A stretch of DNA of 64,000 nt, taken from Burkholderia arboris (GTDB taxonomy: Bacteria; Pseudomonadota; Gammaproteobacteria; Burkholderiales; Burkholderiaceae). Numbering within the stretch: position 1 is the first letter of the stretch; every line of letters begins with the position of its first letter. This document shows, in pieces, positions 52,025 through 61,198 of the stretch. The stretch covers positions 62,001-126,000 of the forward strand of contig NZ_CABVPX010000018.1 of the NCBI RefSeq assembly GCF_902499125.1, written 5' to 3'. The notes beneath the pieces were generated by a model. The model did not search any database and was not told where the DNA came from. It saw only the letters and a list, made by a program, of their open reading frames with translations. The position numbers and the translations under genes are program-made.

Positions 52025-52348
52025 TCAGACCGGATACGCATCGTCGACCTTCAGGTTCGCGAGCCGGAACAGCGTGCGCAGCGTCTGCGGATGAATGTCG
52101 CGGTGCGCGGCGAGCGACGTCAGCATGAAGTCGAGCACCTTCGCGTAGCGGAGCAGCACGAGGCAGCGTGCGAGATCGGGCGTGTGGCCGCGCATGTCTT
52201 CGGCGAGATTGACCATTTGCGTCGACAGCGTGCGGGCCATCTCGAGTTCCATCTGCTGTTTTTCGGTCCAGTCGGGCAGCGGCTGTTCGAGCACCTTCGC
52301 GAGAAAGAGCTGGAACGACGGATCGGACGAGTTGGGCAGCGCATTCAT
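52025..52348 (-). CDS. hypothetical cytoplasmic helical protein
   Basis: 107 residues, not recognised. Almost entirely alpha-helical in appearance: 'SFQLFLAKVLEQPLPDWTEKQQMELEMARTLSTQMVNLAEDM' region then 'ARCLVLLRYAKVLDFMLTSLAAHRDIHPQTLRTLFRLANL'. No signal peptide or catalytic motif. Probably a real gene because composition and reading are protein-like throughout. Confidence 0.65.
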   Translation of the reverse strand: MNALPNSSDPSFQLFLAKVLEQPLPDWTEKQQMELEMARTLSTQMVNLAEDMRGHTPDLARCLVLLRYAKVLDFMLTSLAAHRDIHPQTLRTLFRLANLKVDDAYPV

Positions 52349-52941
52349 GAAGGGCCTCGTTGCATGTGCGGATCGTTCGGGCGGGTTCTTGGACGCGCCC
52401 GAGGGGGGATTCCTGTCCGCGCGATGACCGGCGCGGCTTTTACCCGAATGGAATGCAGATTCCGTACCAGCGTCGTCAGACGATTGTTGAGTAATGTTGA
52501 GCAGTGATACGGCGCGGGTCGGCGAGTCCCGCCGGGACTGGATTGCGCAGTCGGTCGAGAAAGGTGTCTACGGACGGGAGGGCCGGGGCGTCGGGTGCCC
52601 GACGCGGCCCGACGAGGCGAAATGCTTCACGGATGTAACGTAACGCCGGCATCGGACGCGTCGTGCGTTTCTGCCGACGAACGGCCGGAACGACGCGTGC
52701 AGCGCGGTCTGGCCACGTCTGCCGTACGTTCGGCGGCGGAAGGCGGCGGCACGGGACGACTGCCGTTGCATCGCGGGAACCGGCGGCGAATGCGCCGGTT
52801 GTTTCAAAACAGAGACACGCTTGCGCGGGGCGACCTGGTTGCACGGCCGCTGAACTGGCCCAGCGAATTGCTGGCCAACTGTTCATGGGCAGACGGCGTG
52901 CGTTTGCCAACAATCTCCGGATCATCCCTGCGAGGTTCGAC
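52349..52941. other. 593-bp stretch without a supported gene
   Basis: Open frames exist on both strands, but their products are Arg-rich and low in complexity, typical of shadow reading in GC-rich DNA. The right end should hold the LysE-exporter promoter. A decayed gene cannot be excluded. Confidence 0.5.
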
Positions 52942-53586
52942 ATGAGCGTCCCCACCTTCTTCTCGGCCAACCTGCTGCTGGCGTACACGGCGTATTTCAT
53001 CGGCACGGCCAGCCCGGGGCCGAGCAATCTGGCAATCATGTCGGTCGCCGCGAACCAGGGCCGCAAAGCGGCGCTCGCGTTCGCGCTCGGTGTGATCTCC
53101 GGGTCGATGTTCTGGGCGACGGTGGCCGCGCTTGGCGTGTCGGCCGCGCTGCTCGCGTGGTCGAAGCTGCTGGTCGCGATCAAGGTCTTCGGCGGGCTGT
53201 ACCTGTTGTGGCTCGCGTTCAAGTCGGGGCGCACGGCGCTGTCGGGGCCGGCGGCGGCATCGGCGAACGCGGCGAGCGAGCTGCGGCTGTCGCGCTTCTA
53301 CGTGCGCGGCGCGATGCTGCATTTGACCAATCCGAAGGCGATCCTCGTATGGGTGTCGATCGTCGCGCTGTCGTCGAACGGTGCGGGCGCGTCGCACGGC
53401 GCCGTCGTGCCGGGCTGCCTCGCGATCGGCTGCGTGGTGTTCGGCGGCTATGCGCTCGTGTTCTCGATGGACGGTGCGCGCCGGTTGTACGTGCGCGGCC
53501 GCCGCGCGATGGAGGCGTGTCTGGCCGTCGTGTTCGGCGTGGCGGGGATCAGGCTGCTGGTGACCAACGTCCAGGGCGTACGATAG
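52942..53586 (+). CDS. LysE/RhtB-family exporter
   Basis: 214-residue inner-membrane amino-acid exporter with about five to six helices. The N-terminal 'YFIGTASPGPSNLAIMSVAANQGRKAALAFALGVISG' region contains the conserved 'SPGPSNL' and the R-K-A-A-L-A step of the family; 'HLTNPKAILVWV' is the second signature. It probably exports an amino acid or homoserine-lactone-like molecule. The ATG at 52942 follows 'CGAGG'. No linked regulator. Confidence 0.92.
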   Translation: MSVPTFFSANLLLAYTAYFIGTASPGPSNLAIMSVAANQGRKAALAFALGVISGSMFWATVAALGVSAALLAWSKLLVAIKVFGGLYLLWLAFKSGRTALSGPAAASANAASELRLSRFYVRGAMLHLTNPKAILVWVSIVALSSNGAGASHGAVVPGCLAIGCVVFGGYALVFSMDGARRLYVRGRRAMEACLAVVFGVAGIRLLVTNVQGVR

Positions 53587-53619
53587 GTCGATTCACAAGC
53601 GATTTCCGATGGGGGGAAG

Positions 53620-54099
53620 ATGGGCCGCAACCTCGAAATCTGGCGTATCGCCATGGTGCTGGCGCCGACGAGCCTGCGTAGTCGAATCCATGCGTTTCCA
53701 GGCGATCGGTCGCGGAATGCCAACTGGACGCTGGAACAGCAGCAGGAATATATCGATGCGATCCTCCGCGACCGGTGGGTCGACACGCAAGTGTGGATGC
53801 GCACATCGGGAGACGACGGGTTTGCGCGTTTCGGGGTGGTTGACGGGATGCGGCGTCTCAGGACGATCTGGCAATTCGGAGATGGCAAGTTGCCGCTATC
53901 AGGCTCGTGCGACCCGATCGACGGCGAAGTCGTGGCAGGGATGCGATACGACGAACTGCCGGAAGCCGTTCGGGCGCGATTTCTGGCATACGAGTTTGCC
54001 GTGTTTTCATTCGACGGCGACGACGTCGTTGACGTGTTCGAGCGCGTCAATCGCGTGGCCGAGCCGCTCGGCGCAATTGAACACGGGAACATGACGTGA
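53620..54099 (+). CDS. stand-alone DUF262 (GmrSD-type) domain protein
   Basis: 159 residues resembling only the N-terminal DUF262/ParB-like part of much larger GmrSD, SspE and BrxU-like enzymes: 'NWTLEQQQEYIDAILRDRW' (35-53), 'VVDGMRRLRTIWQF' for the usual DGQQRLTTL..F nucleotide-site motif (73-86), then 'YDELPEAVRARFLAYEFAVFSF' and 'VVDVFERVNR'. The change of QQR to MRR in the key motif may affect NTPase activity. No C-terminal nuclease domain follows; instead its stop overlaps the start of a lipoprotein gene in GTGA. GGGGGA precedes the ATG. Confidence 0.72.
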   Translation: MGRNLEIWRIAMVLAPTSLRSRIHAFPGDRSRNANWTLEQQQEYIDAILRDRWVDTQVWMRTSGDDGFARFGVVDGMRRLRTIWQFGDGKLPLSGSCDPIDGEVVAGMRYDELPEAVRARFLAYEFAVFSFDGDDVVDVFERVNRVAEPLGAIEHGNMT

Positions 54100-54674
54100 G
54101 TCGATTTCGCGCCATCGTGCCGGGCCTGCTGGGCGCGGGGCTGTCTGTTTGTCTGGCGTTCGGCTGTGCCGCTCGCGAGCCGGCGTTGCCTGACATATCC
54201 ACCGCGCAGGCCCCCGTGCTGCGGGATCTCGCCGACATTCGCCTCGCGGTCGAATCGATCGACTGCGACGACCTGAATCAATGTTCGGTCGTGGCGCGAG
54301 GCGTCTACCAGGGCCGGACGGTCGGTCTCAAGGTCGTGTTCGGCGTGCGTGCCGGCACCGGCCGGGGAATTGCCTACCAGTCGATCGGCGGCGAGAGTGA
54401 CGCGTTGCTGGACGCGATGGCAACACGCTACGGACAGCCACTGTCGTCGCCGCATTTTGCGGCGCGCGTGTCCGGCGACATGATCGTGCTGAGCGGGGAT
54501 CTTCGTCGCGTTCGTACGTCGCCGGTGCAGGCGAAGGTGTTTCTCTTCGCGAATGGCGCCGAATCGAGCAACGCCGAGCTGTACACGAACGTCGACGCAA
54601 CGCGCGGCGTGCTCGAGATTCTTGAAAAGGACCCGAGCTACCGCCGGAATGTGCTGGCGGCGCTCGCACGGTAG
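54096..54674 (+). CDS. putative lipoprotein coupled to the DUF262 gene
   Basis: 192 residues, function unknown. GTG start inside the DUF262 stop (GTGA overlap). A signal sequence 'GLLGAGLSVCLAFGC' ends in a lipobox L-A-F-G-C (Cys24). The mature part 'DLADIRLAVESIDCDDLNQCSVVARGVYQGRTVGLKVVFGV' looks like a beta-rich extracytoplasmic domain. The tight overlap implies co-translation with DUF262, an odd partner for a cytoplasmic NTPase-like protein. Confidence 0.75.
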   Translation: MSRFRAIVPGLLGAGLSVCLAFGCAAREPALPDISTAQAPVLRDLADIRLAVESIDCDDLNQCSVVARGVYQGRTVGLKVVFGVRAGTGRGIAYQSIGGESDALLDAMATRYGQPLSSPHFAARVSGDMIVLSGDLRRVRTSPVQAKVFLFANGAESSNAELYTNVDATRGVLEILEKDPSYRRNVLAALAR

Positions 54675-54743
54675 GCGGGCAACCGCCGCGGCTTCGCCGA
54701 GGGCCTGGCGATCGGGCGGGCGCTGCGACACCCGCCGCGTGCG

Positions 54744-56372
54744 TCAGAAAATGAAGCCCGTGTTGATGAACTTCGAGTGGTGATCCGACACGATCGAATC
54801 GAGCAGCTGCTTGCTGCCGTCGGTCTGCTTCGCGGCGACCATCGAGCGGATCGAGAACGCGCGCAGCGCGTCGCTCACCGACAGTGTGCCTTCGGCCGAA
54901 TCCTTGCGCCCCGCGAACGGGAACACGTCGGGCCCGCGCTGGCACTGGCAGTTGAGGTTCACGCGGCACACCTGGTTCACGAGCGGATCGACGAGCGCGC
55001 CGATCTGCGCCGGATCGGAACCGAAGATGCTGACCTGCTGGCCGTGATCCGACGTCGTCACGTAGTCGAGCGCGGTCTCGACGTCATCGAACGGCGCGAC
55101 CGGAATGATCGGCCCGAATTGTTCCTCGCGGTACAGCTTCATCCCTTCGGATACCGGATACACGACGGCCGGGTAGAACAGCGTCTTGCTGAACTCGCCG
55201 CCCGAGTGATTGACGACCTGCGCGCCCTTGGCCTTTGCATCGTCGATCGCGTCCGTCATGTACGCCGTGCGATGCATGCCCGGAAGCGGCGTGATGCTGA
55301 CGCCTTTCTCCCACGGCATGCCGATCTTCAGCTGTTCGAGCGCAGCGGTAAAGCGCTTCAGGAATTCGTCGACGATCGAGCGATGCACGAGCAGCATCTT
55401 CAGCGCGGTGCAGCGCTGGCCGTTGAACGACAGCGCGCCGAGCAGGCACTCCTTCACGGTCAGGTCGAGATCGGCGTCGGGCAGCACGATCGCCGCGTTC
55501 TTCGCGTCGAGGCCGAGGATCGCGCGCAGCCGGTGCGACTTCGGGTGCTGCTTCTTCAGGTGATCGGCCACCTTGCTCGACCCGATCAACGCGAGCACGT
55601 TGATCTTGCCCGACGCGAGCATGTGCGGCACGACCACCGCGCCCGGCGCGTAGATCGTGTTGATCACGCCCTTCGGGAACGCGTCGCGGAACGCTTCGAG
55701 CAGCGGCTCGAACAGCAGCGTGCCGTACTGGGGCGGCTTGAACACCACGGTGTTGCCCATCAGCAGCGCGGGGATCAGCGTTGCGAACGTCTCGTTCAGC
55801 GGATAGTTGTACGGGCCCATGCACAGCACGACGCCGAGCGGCGTGCGGCGGATCTGGCCGATCGTGCCTTCGGCGATCACGAAGCGCGAGTTCGCGTTGT
55901 CCAGTTCCTTCAGCGCGTCGATCGTCTGCGTCATGTACGTGACGGTGCGATCGAATTCCTTCTGCGAATCGGCGAGGCTCTTGCCGATTTCCCACATGAT
56001 CAGGTTCACGACGAGTTCGCGTTGCGCGACCATCCGCTTGATGAAGTCCTGCATGCACGCGATGCGTTGCTCGACCTTCATCGTCGGCCACTCGCCACGG
56101 CCGGCATCGTATGCGCGCACCGCGGCGTCGAGCGCCGCGTCGCTTTCCGTTTCGCCCATCACCGGGTAGCTGCCGATCTCGACCTGCTCGACGCTGCCGT
56201 CCGCCTGTCGCACGCACACGGGCGACAGGACGGTCTTGGTCGCGCCGTCCCACGGTCGCAACGCGCCGTCGACGAGCGACACGCGCTGGTGGATCGGGGC
56301 GGTGAGCCGGAATTCGGCGGGGATGTCCTGATAGGCGGGAAACAGCTGCTGCAAGGAGGCGGAATCGGGCAT
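54744..56372 (-). CDS. gapN: NADP-dependent glyceraldehyde-3-phosphate dehydrogenase, GapN-like
   Basis: Aldehyde-dehydrogenase-fold enzyme of 542 residues that would oxidise glyceraldehyde-3-phosphate directly to 3-phosphoglycerate. 'MGPYNYPLNETFATLIPALLMGN' region (~185-207), nucleophile Cys321 in 'FNGQRCTALK', 'EEQFGPIIPVAPF'. The general-base motif ELGGK is 'LGLDAKNAAIV' (286-296), so the classical Glu is not in its usual place. About 50 residues longer than Streptococcus GapN, with an N-terminal extension. Likely expressed alone; an 18-bp palindrome lies 133 bp upstream. Confidence 0.85.
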   Translation of the reverse strand: MPDSASLQQLFPAYQDIPAEFRLTAPIHQRVSLVDGALRPWDGATKTVLSPVCVRQADGSVEQVEIGSYPVMGETESDAALDAAVRAYDAGRGEWPTMKVEQRIACMQDFIKRMVAQRELVVNLIMWEIGKSLADSQKEFDRTVTYMTQTIDALKELDNANSRFVIAEGTIGQIRRTPLGVVLCMGPYNYPLNETFATLIPALLMGNTVVFKPPQYGTLLFEPLLEAFRDAFPKGVINTIYAPGAVVVPHMLASGKINVLALIGSSKVADHLKKQHPKSHRLRAILGLDAKNAAIVLPDADLDLTVKECLLGALSFNGQRCTALKMLLVHRSIVDEFLKRFTAALEQLKIGMPWEKGVSITPLPGMHRTAYMTDAIDDAKAKGAQVVNHSGGEFSKTLFYPAVVYPVSEGMKLYREEQFGPIIPVAPFDDVETALDYVTTSDHGQQVSIFGSDPAQIGALVDPLVNQVCRVNLNCQCQRGPDVFPFAGRKDSAEGTLSVSDALRAFSIRSMVAAKQTDGSKQLLDSIVSDHHSKFINTGFIF

Positions 56373-56504
56373 GACGGTCTCGTTTGACGGGGTGTCCGGG
56401 AGGGACGGGCGATGCGAATCCTGAGCTGAATGATCCTCGATCCTGAATCGGCATCATGACGCGCACGCGACTGCGCGTCACGCGGGATCCTGGCCGATTC
56501 AACG

Positions 56505-56522
56505 AATGGAACCAGTTCCATT
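56505..56522. promoter_or_regulatory. 18-bp perfect palindrome upstream of gapN
   Basis: AATGGAAC-CA-GTTCCATT, perfect 8-bp arms. It is 133 bp before the gapN ATG and suits a dimeric repressor or activator; the regulator is unknown. Confidence 0.6.
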
Positions 56523-56661
56523 AAAAAGGAACGCCGTCTCGAATGCAAGGATGGCCGAATGGCATCGCACGAACCGTAAGTATTTGGAAAGACTGTTGAC
56601 GAATGGCCGGTATAACGTGCCTGGTGCAACCGCAAACGTTTCACTTTGGCCGGATTGGGCG

Positions 56662-56814
56662 GATAATGGCGCAGCGCGGCGAAGAAAAAAATGAAGTGAG
56701 CCTGAGAGCAGACGTAGTGAAGAATAGAAGTAGGTCCGCCGCGTTGCCGATGCGAGGTCGGCTGCCCGGAGCGCCGGGTCGGGGTTGCCCGGTCCGGCGC
56801 GCACCGGACCTTTG
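56662..56814 (+). ncRNA. possible small RNA (promoter to terminator-like hairpin)
   Basis: TTTCAC (56639-56644), 17-bp spacer and GATAAT (56662-56667) form a plausible promoter. About 125 bp on, GGTCCGG-cgcgca-CCGGACC (56791-56797/56804-56810) is followed by TTTGAAT. The body starts with a purine-rich, unstructured stretch. Weak tail, so low confidence. Confidence 0.2.
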
Positions 56815-57050
56815 AATCCGTTCCACCTGCACGCCCCGATCCTTCGTGATCCTCTCCAATCTCGTCCCTTCCGTTTCCCGGCTCCCGTATTCGATGTGAT
56901 CGCCGCTACGCGATCCGGTCGACCCTGTTCTTTCATTTTCATTACGTTTCGGGCGCATTCATTCCGTCGAACAGAAAGGCATTCGTCAGGAATGCAGATC
57001 GCCATGTGCGCGCACGTTGCGGACAGGCGACACGTTAAAAATTAACTAAA

Positions 57051-57069
57051 AATACGAATCATTCTCGTT
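57051..57069. promoter_or_regulatory. Fur box
   Basis: On the minus strand AACGAGAATGATTCGTATT, matching Fur-box style (GAATGATT core) in an AT-rich island. It lies about 236 bp before the TonB receptor ATG. Confidence 0.7.
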
Positions 57070-57304
57070 TATTATTTCGCCCGATTACGAACCATGACGG
57101 GATGTCACGGCTGGTTCACGCCGGTCGTGCCGGCCGGCATCCATCCGTGCCGGTCATTCGCCGGCCGGCATGCGCAACGGGCGATCCTCCGCGCGCGTCA
57201 TCTCCTTCACGGAAAGGGCTTCACCCGCCGGTTCGTCGCGTGATTCGCGCATTGGCCGGGTGTGCTTTCGTTCGCCGCATTTCTTCACCACCTCTACGTT
57301 CACG

Positions 57305-59434
57305 ATGAAACTCAACAAGAGCGCCTGCCATGCGCTTCTGATCGCCACGTCGCTGGCTGGCGCACGCACTTCGTTTGCACAGGCGAGCGAAGCCGCCGCG
57401 ACCTTGCCCGCGATTTCCGTCAACGCGGCCGCCGAGCATGCGTCGTACGACGGCGGACACTCGCGTGCAGCGACCAAGACCGACATGTCGCTGATGGACG
57501 TGCCGCAGACGGTGAACGTCGTCCCGCACGCGGTGATCGAGGACCAGAACGCGACGTCGATGCAGGACGCGCTGCGCAACGTGCCGGGCGTCGGCTTCTC
57601 GGTCGGCGACGGCCAGCGCGACCAGATCACGATCCGCGGTTTCAACAGCATCACGGACCAGTACGTCGACGGCATTCGCGACGATGCGCTGTACTACCGC
57701 GACCTGTCGAACGTCGATCGTGTCGAGGTGCTGAAGGGGCCGGCGGCCGTGCTGTACGGGCGCGGTTCGGCGGGCGGCATCGTGAACCGCGTGCTGAAGC
57801 GGCCGCTGGCGACCCCGGTGAACGACGTGGGCGTGACGCTCGGCACGCGCGGCGAGCGGCGCGGCGAATTCGACCTCGGCTGGAACGCGAACGATGCGGC
57901 GCGTTTTCGCGTCACCGGCGCGGCCGAGAACTCGAACAGCTTCCGCGACCAGTTCCAGCTCAACCGCCAGGCGATCGCGCCGTCCGCGCAGTTCAAGCTC
58001 GACAGCGACACGGTGCTGAACGTCGAATTCGACTACCTGCACGACCGCCGCACGTCCGACCAGGGCCTGCCCGCGTATCTCGGCCGGCCGGTCGACGTGC
58101 CGATCAACACGTATTACGGCTCGGCCGATGCGGCGAACAGCTCGTACAACGACATTTCCGCGAAGAGCGCGACGGTGTCGCTCGATCACCGCTTCAACGA
58201 TTCGCTGTCGTTCCACGGCGCGATCCGCGCGTACGACTTCTCGCTCGAGCGCAAGAACTACGTGACGTACGAGCCGATCAAGACCGCCGCGCACCCGGTG
58301 GTCACGCTCGACCAGTCGACGCGCCAGCGCACCGATCACGGCATCGACGGCCTGTTCGAACTGACGCAGAAGACGTCGTTGTTCGGCATGCGCCACGAGC
58401 TGCTGTACGGGCTCGAACTGTCGCAGCAGCAGAAGTTCGACACGATCTACAGCGTGACGAAGGTCGCGACCTACGATCTCTTCAATCCGCAGCCGGTGAT
58501 CCTGCCCGGCGTGCCGACCGGCGCGCGGGCGAAGACGAACGCATCGACGGTGGTCGGGCTCGCAGGCGTCTACGCACAGGACCTGATTTCGCTGACCGAA
58601 CACTGGAAGGTGCTCGCCGGTTTGCGCTTCGACTACCTGAACCAGATCCGCCACGACTACACGTCGTCGAACGTCAACCTCGACCGCACCGATCATGCGT
58701 GGAGCCCGCGCGTCGGCCTGATCTACGAACCGCTCGACTGGCTGACGCTGTACGGTTCGTTCAGCCAGTCGTTCTCGCCGCTCGCCGACACGCTGATCAG
58801 TTCCGGCGCGTTCTCGAACGGCGCCGCGCTCGCGCCGCAGAAAACCACCGCGTATGAAGTCGGCTCGCGCTTCGACCTCGGCGGCAAGGCGACGGCCAGC
58901 GTTGCGCTGTTCGACATGCGCCAGACCAACCAGCAGATCGGCGATCCGGCGAATCCCGGCTATGCGCTGCCGATCGGCACGCAGCACGTGCGCGGGATGG
59001 AGCTCGGCTTCACCGGCGAGATCGCGCCCAGGTGGTCGGTGTATGCGGGTTACGCGTATATGAACGGCACGGTTGACGGTTCCGCGCAATCGACGGCGGC
59101 TGGCCTCGCGGTGTCGAGCAACACGCCGGGGCTGATGCCGCGCCACAGCGCGAACCTGTGGCTCAAGCGCGAGCTGCCGTACGGTTTTTATGCTGCGGCC
59201 GGCATGCAGTTCCAGTCGGCGCGCTATACGTCGGCGAGCGATCTCGTCACGCTGCCGTCGTTCACCGTGTTCAACCTGGGGGCCGGCTATCGCAGCAAGA
59301 AGGTCGACGTGACGCTCACGCTCGACAACCTGTTCGATCGCCGCTACTTCATCGCCGCGCACGGCAATGCGGACCTGTACAACATGCCCGGCGATCCGCG
59401 TACGCTGACTGCCACGGTGAAGTGGCATATGTAA
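57305..59434 (+). CDS. TonB-dependent siderophore receptor
   Basis: 709-residue ferric-siderophore receptor. Signal peptide 1-25 ends 'RTSFA|QASE'. 'DMSLMDVPQTVNVVP' (~61-75) and 'RDQITIRGFNSITDQYVDGIRDDALYYRDLSNVDRVEVLKGPAAVLYGRGSAGGIVN' region form the plug domain; the barrel ends 'LTATVKWHM', with Met after Trp-His instead of the usual terminal Phe. Family pattern fits ferrichrome/catecholate receptors. A Fur box upstream supports iron repression. A hypothetical exported protein gene follows. Confidence 0.92.
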   Translation: MKLNKSACHALLIATSLAGARTSFAQASEAAATLPAISVNAAAEHASYDGGHSRAATKTDMSLMDVPQTVNVVPHAVIEDQNATSMQDALRNVPGVGFSVGDGQRDQITIRGFNSITDQYVDGIRDDALYYRDLSNVDRVEVLKGPAAVLYGRGSAGGIVNRVLKRPLATPVNDVGVTLGTRGERRGEFDLGWNANDAARFRVTGAAENSNSFRDQFQLNRQAIAPSAQFKLDSDTVLNVEFDYLHDRRTSDQGLPAYLGRPVDVPINTYYGSADAANSSYNDISAKSATVSLDHRFNDSLSFHGAIRAYDFSLERKNYVTYEPIKTAAHPVVTLDQSTRQRTDHGIDGLFELTQKTSLFGMRHELLYGLELSQQQKFDTIYSVTKVATYDLFNPQPVILPGVPTGARAKTNASTVVGLAGVYAQDLISLTEHWKVLAGLRFDYLNQIRHDYTSSNVNLDRTDHAWSPRVGLIYEPLDWLTLYGSFSQSFSPLADTLISSGAFSNGAALAPQKTTAYEVGSRFDLGGKATASVALFDMRQTNQQIGDPANPGYALPIGTQHVRGMELGFTGEIAPRWSVYAGYAYMNGTVDGSAQSTAAGLAVSSNTPGLMPRHSANLWLKRELPYGFYAAAGMQFQSARYTSASDLVTLPSFTVFNLGAGYRSKKVDVTLTLDNLFDRRYFIAAHGNADLYNMPGDPRTLTATVKWHM

Positions 59435-59511
59435 CGCCCGTCACGCCCGTCACGCACGCGCCGTGCGCGACAATGCGGGTCGTCGTCACGATGACCCGCA
59501 CCGTGTTGCCC

Positions 59512-60006
59512 ATGATCCGCCAAATGATTGATGCGTTGAGCATGACCGGCCGCGCCCGCGTGCCGGGTATCGTATTGTTGCTGGCGTGCGGCTCGGTCGT
59601 GGCCGGCGAGCAGCCGATCCCGGCGGATGCCGAGCCGGAATGCCATGCGGTGCATGTCGACCGGGCGATCACGCTGTCGGGCCGCTTCGCGGTCGATTAC
59701 GACGACGATACGATCGGGCCGGACGTGTGGTTCGAAGAAGACGCTGCGTCGGCGAAGCGCTTGCCCGACCGCTCGCAACGCGCGGGCGTGATCGTTTTCA
59801 CGAACCAGGAGGATGCGCGACGCGGACTGCGGCTGCCCGCCGCGCAGCCGCGCGGCGTGTGCCGGCTCGACGGGCGCGCGACGCTCGTGATCCGCGATCT
59901 GGATACGGCGTGCCCGGGGCTGGAAACGCCCGATAGTGCGCGGCTGGTGAAGGTCGTCACGGCTGGCCCGCCGGCGCGGCAGGCATGCAACGCCACCGCG
60001 CCATGA
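59512..60006 (+). CDS. hypothetical exported protein
   Basis: About 164 residues from the ATG at 59512; several in-frame ATGs (59473, 59491, 59524, 59542) make the start uncertain and none has a good ribosome site. 'VPGIVLLLACGSVVAG' is a signal-like segment. The mature part has 'AITLSGRFAVDYDDDTIGPDVWFEEDAAS' and four cysteines. It begins 77 bp after the receptor gene and may be co-transcribed. No recognised family. Confidence 0.5.
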   Translation: MIRQMIDALSMTGRARVPGIVLLLACGSVVAGEQPIPADAEPECHAVHVDRAITLSGRFAVDYDDDTIGPDVWFEEDAASAKRLPDRSQRAGVIVFTNQEDARRGLRLPAAQPRGVCRLDGRATLVIRDLDTACPGLETPDSARLVKVVTAGPPARQACNATAP

Positions 60007-60025
60007 CGTTGGCGCGACAGCGCCG

Positions 60026-60973
60026 TTACTCGACGTCCTCGTCATCCTCCAGGCCGTCATCCTCCGCCGCGCCCTCCGGCGCCGCATACGCGCTCGCCTG
60101 CTCGAGCAGCCAGCCGCGAAACGATTCCAGCGGCTTGCTGTGGCTGAATTCCGTCGGATACACGAGGTAGTACGCCGAATCGCCGACGGTGGCCGCATCG
60201 CACGGCACGACGAGGCCGAGCTGCTGCAACTGTTCCTCGACGAAGAACTTCGGCACGAGCGCGACGCCGAGCCCGGCCGCGGCCGCGCTGATCAGCATCG
60301 TGTGCAGCTCGTAGCGCACGCCCTGCATCGTGCGGATGTCCTCGATGCCATGCGCCTCGAACCATTGCGCCCACGCGCCGGGACGCGTCGTCGAGTGCAG
60401 CAGCGGATACGCGAGCAGATCCTCGACGCGCTCGACGGGCCCGTCGAGCAGCGCGGGCGAGCAGATCGGCACGACTTCCTCGCCGAACAGGTAGTCGGAC
60501 GACGTGCCGGGCCAGGTCGGCTTGCCGTAGTGGATCGCGGCTTCGAAGTGGGTGTCCTCGAACGAAAACAGGTCGGTGCGGCTGCCCATGTTCACGCGCA
60601 CGTCGGGCGTGCGGTCGTAGAAGCTCTTGATGCGCGGGATCAGCCAGTGCGACGCGAAGGTCGGCAACACCGCGAGTTCCAGGTAGCCGCCGCCGCTGCC
60701 GTGCGCGATGATCGACAGCGTGTCGCGGTCGAGCGTTTCCAGCGCGCGCCGCACCTGCGTGCCGTACAGCTTGCCGGCGCGCGTCAGCACGACGCGCTGC
60801 TTCACGCGGGCGAACAGCCGTACGCCGAGGCTCGCCTCGAGCGTCGCGATCTGGCGCGATACCGCGCTTTCGGTCAGGAACAGCTCCTTGGCCGCGTGCG
60901 TGAAGCTTTCGTGGCGCGCGGCGGCTTCGAAAGCCACGAGCGCGCCCATGTTGGGAATCTTGAATTTACGCAT
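60026..60973 (-). CDS. LysR-family regulator (GcvA-like)
   Basis: 315-residue LysR regulator. 'NMGALVAFEAAARHESFTHAAKELFLTESAVSRQIATLE' (~8-46) is the GcvA/AmpR-type helix-turn-helix. The substrate domain follows from ~95. The C-terminal ~20 residues are a strongly acidic tail ('EDDGLEDDEDVE'). Divergent (225 bp) from the 2-oxoadipate dioxygenase-family gene, its likely target; that gap also contains an AT-rich promoter patch near 61040-61080. Confidence 0.9.
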   Translation of the reverse strand: MRKFKIPNMGALVAFEAAARHESFTHAAKELFLTESAVSRQIATLEASLGVRLFARVKQRVVLTRAGKLYGTQVRRALETLDRDTLSIIAHGSGGGYLELAVLPTFASHWLIPRIKSFYDRTPDVRVNMGSRTDLFSFEDTHFEAAIHYGKPTWPGTSSDYLFGEEVVPICSPALLDGPVERVEDLLAYPLLHSTTRPGAWAQWFEAHGIEDIRTMQGVRYELHTMLISAAAAGLGVALVPKFFVEEQLQQLGLVVPCDAATVGDSAYYLVYPTEFSHSKPLESFRGWLLEQASAYAAPEGAAEDDGLEDDEDVE

Positions 60974-61198
60974 GATGCTCGATTTGTCTGACGAACGGGC
61001 CCGCGCCGAGTGGGGGCGGAAGGCAGGCGAGGAACGGCTAATAATTCCAAAAACTCATCACGTGTCAATTTAATCTCGCTTTACGCCCCACTGCAACCCT
61101 TTGAATAATGCTCCCCACGCAAGGTCAGGCGCCCGTGGGGCGGCCGGCCAACGAGTTGCCGGCACGTTTGCCGGCGGTCCCCCGAGACGAGAATCCTG

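Larger units (their letters stand above)
56373..57304. other. 932-bp intergenic region between gapN and a TonB receptor
   Basis: No convincing protein gene. It contains an 18-bp palindrome (56505-56522), a possible small-RNA unit (56662-56814), an AT-rich Fur-box promoter (around 57040-57080) and two copies of GCCGGCCGGCAT (57129-57140 and 57160-57171). Confidence 0.6.

Noticed and set aside
52476..53234. Minus-strand frame overlapping the LysE gene
   Set aside because: Low-complexity product antisense to a clear exporter. Its 3' part lies in the unexplained 593-bp gap, but no motif supports it.
57129..57171. Two GCCGGCCGGCAT copies as regulatory sites
   Set aside because: Self-complementary GC tracts of this kind are expected by composition here; no link to promoter elements.
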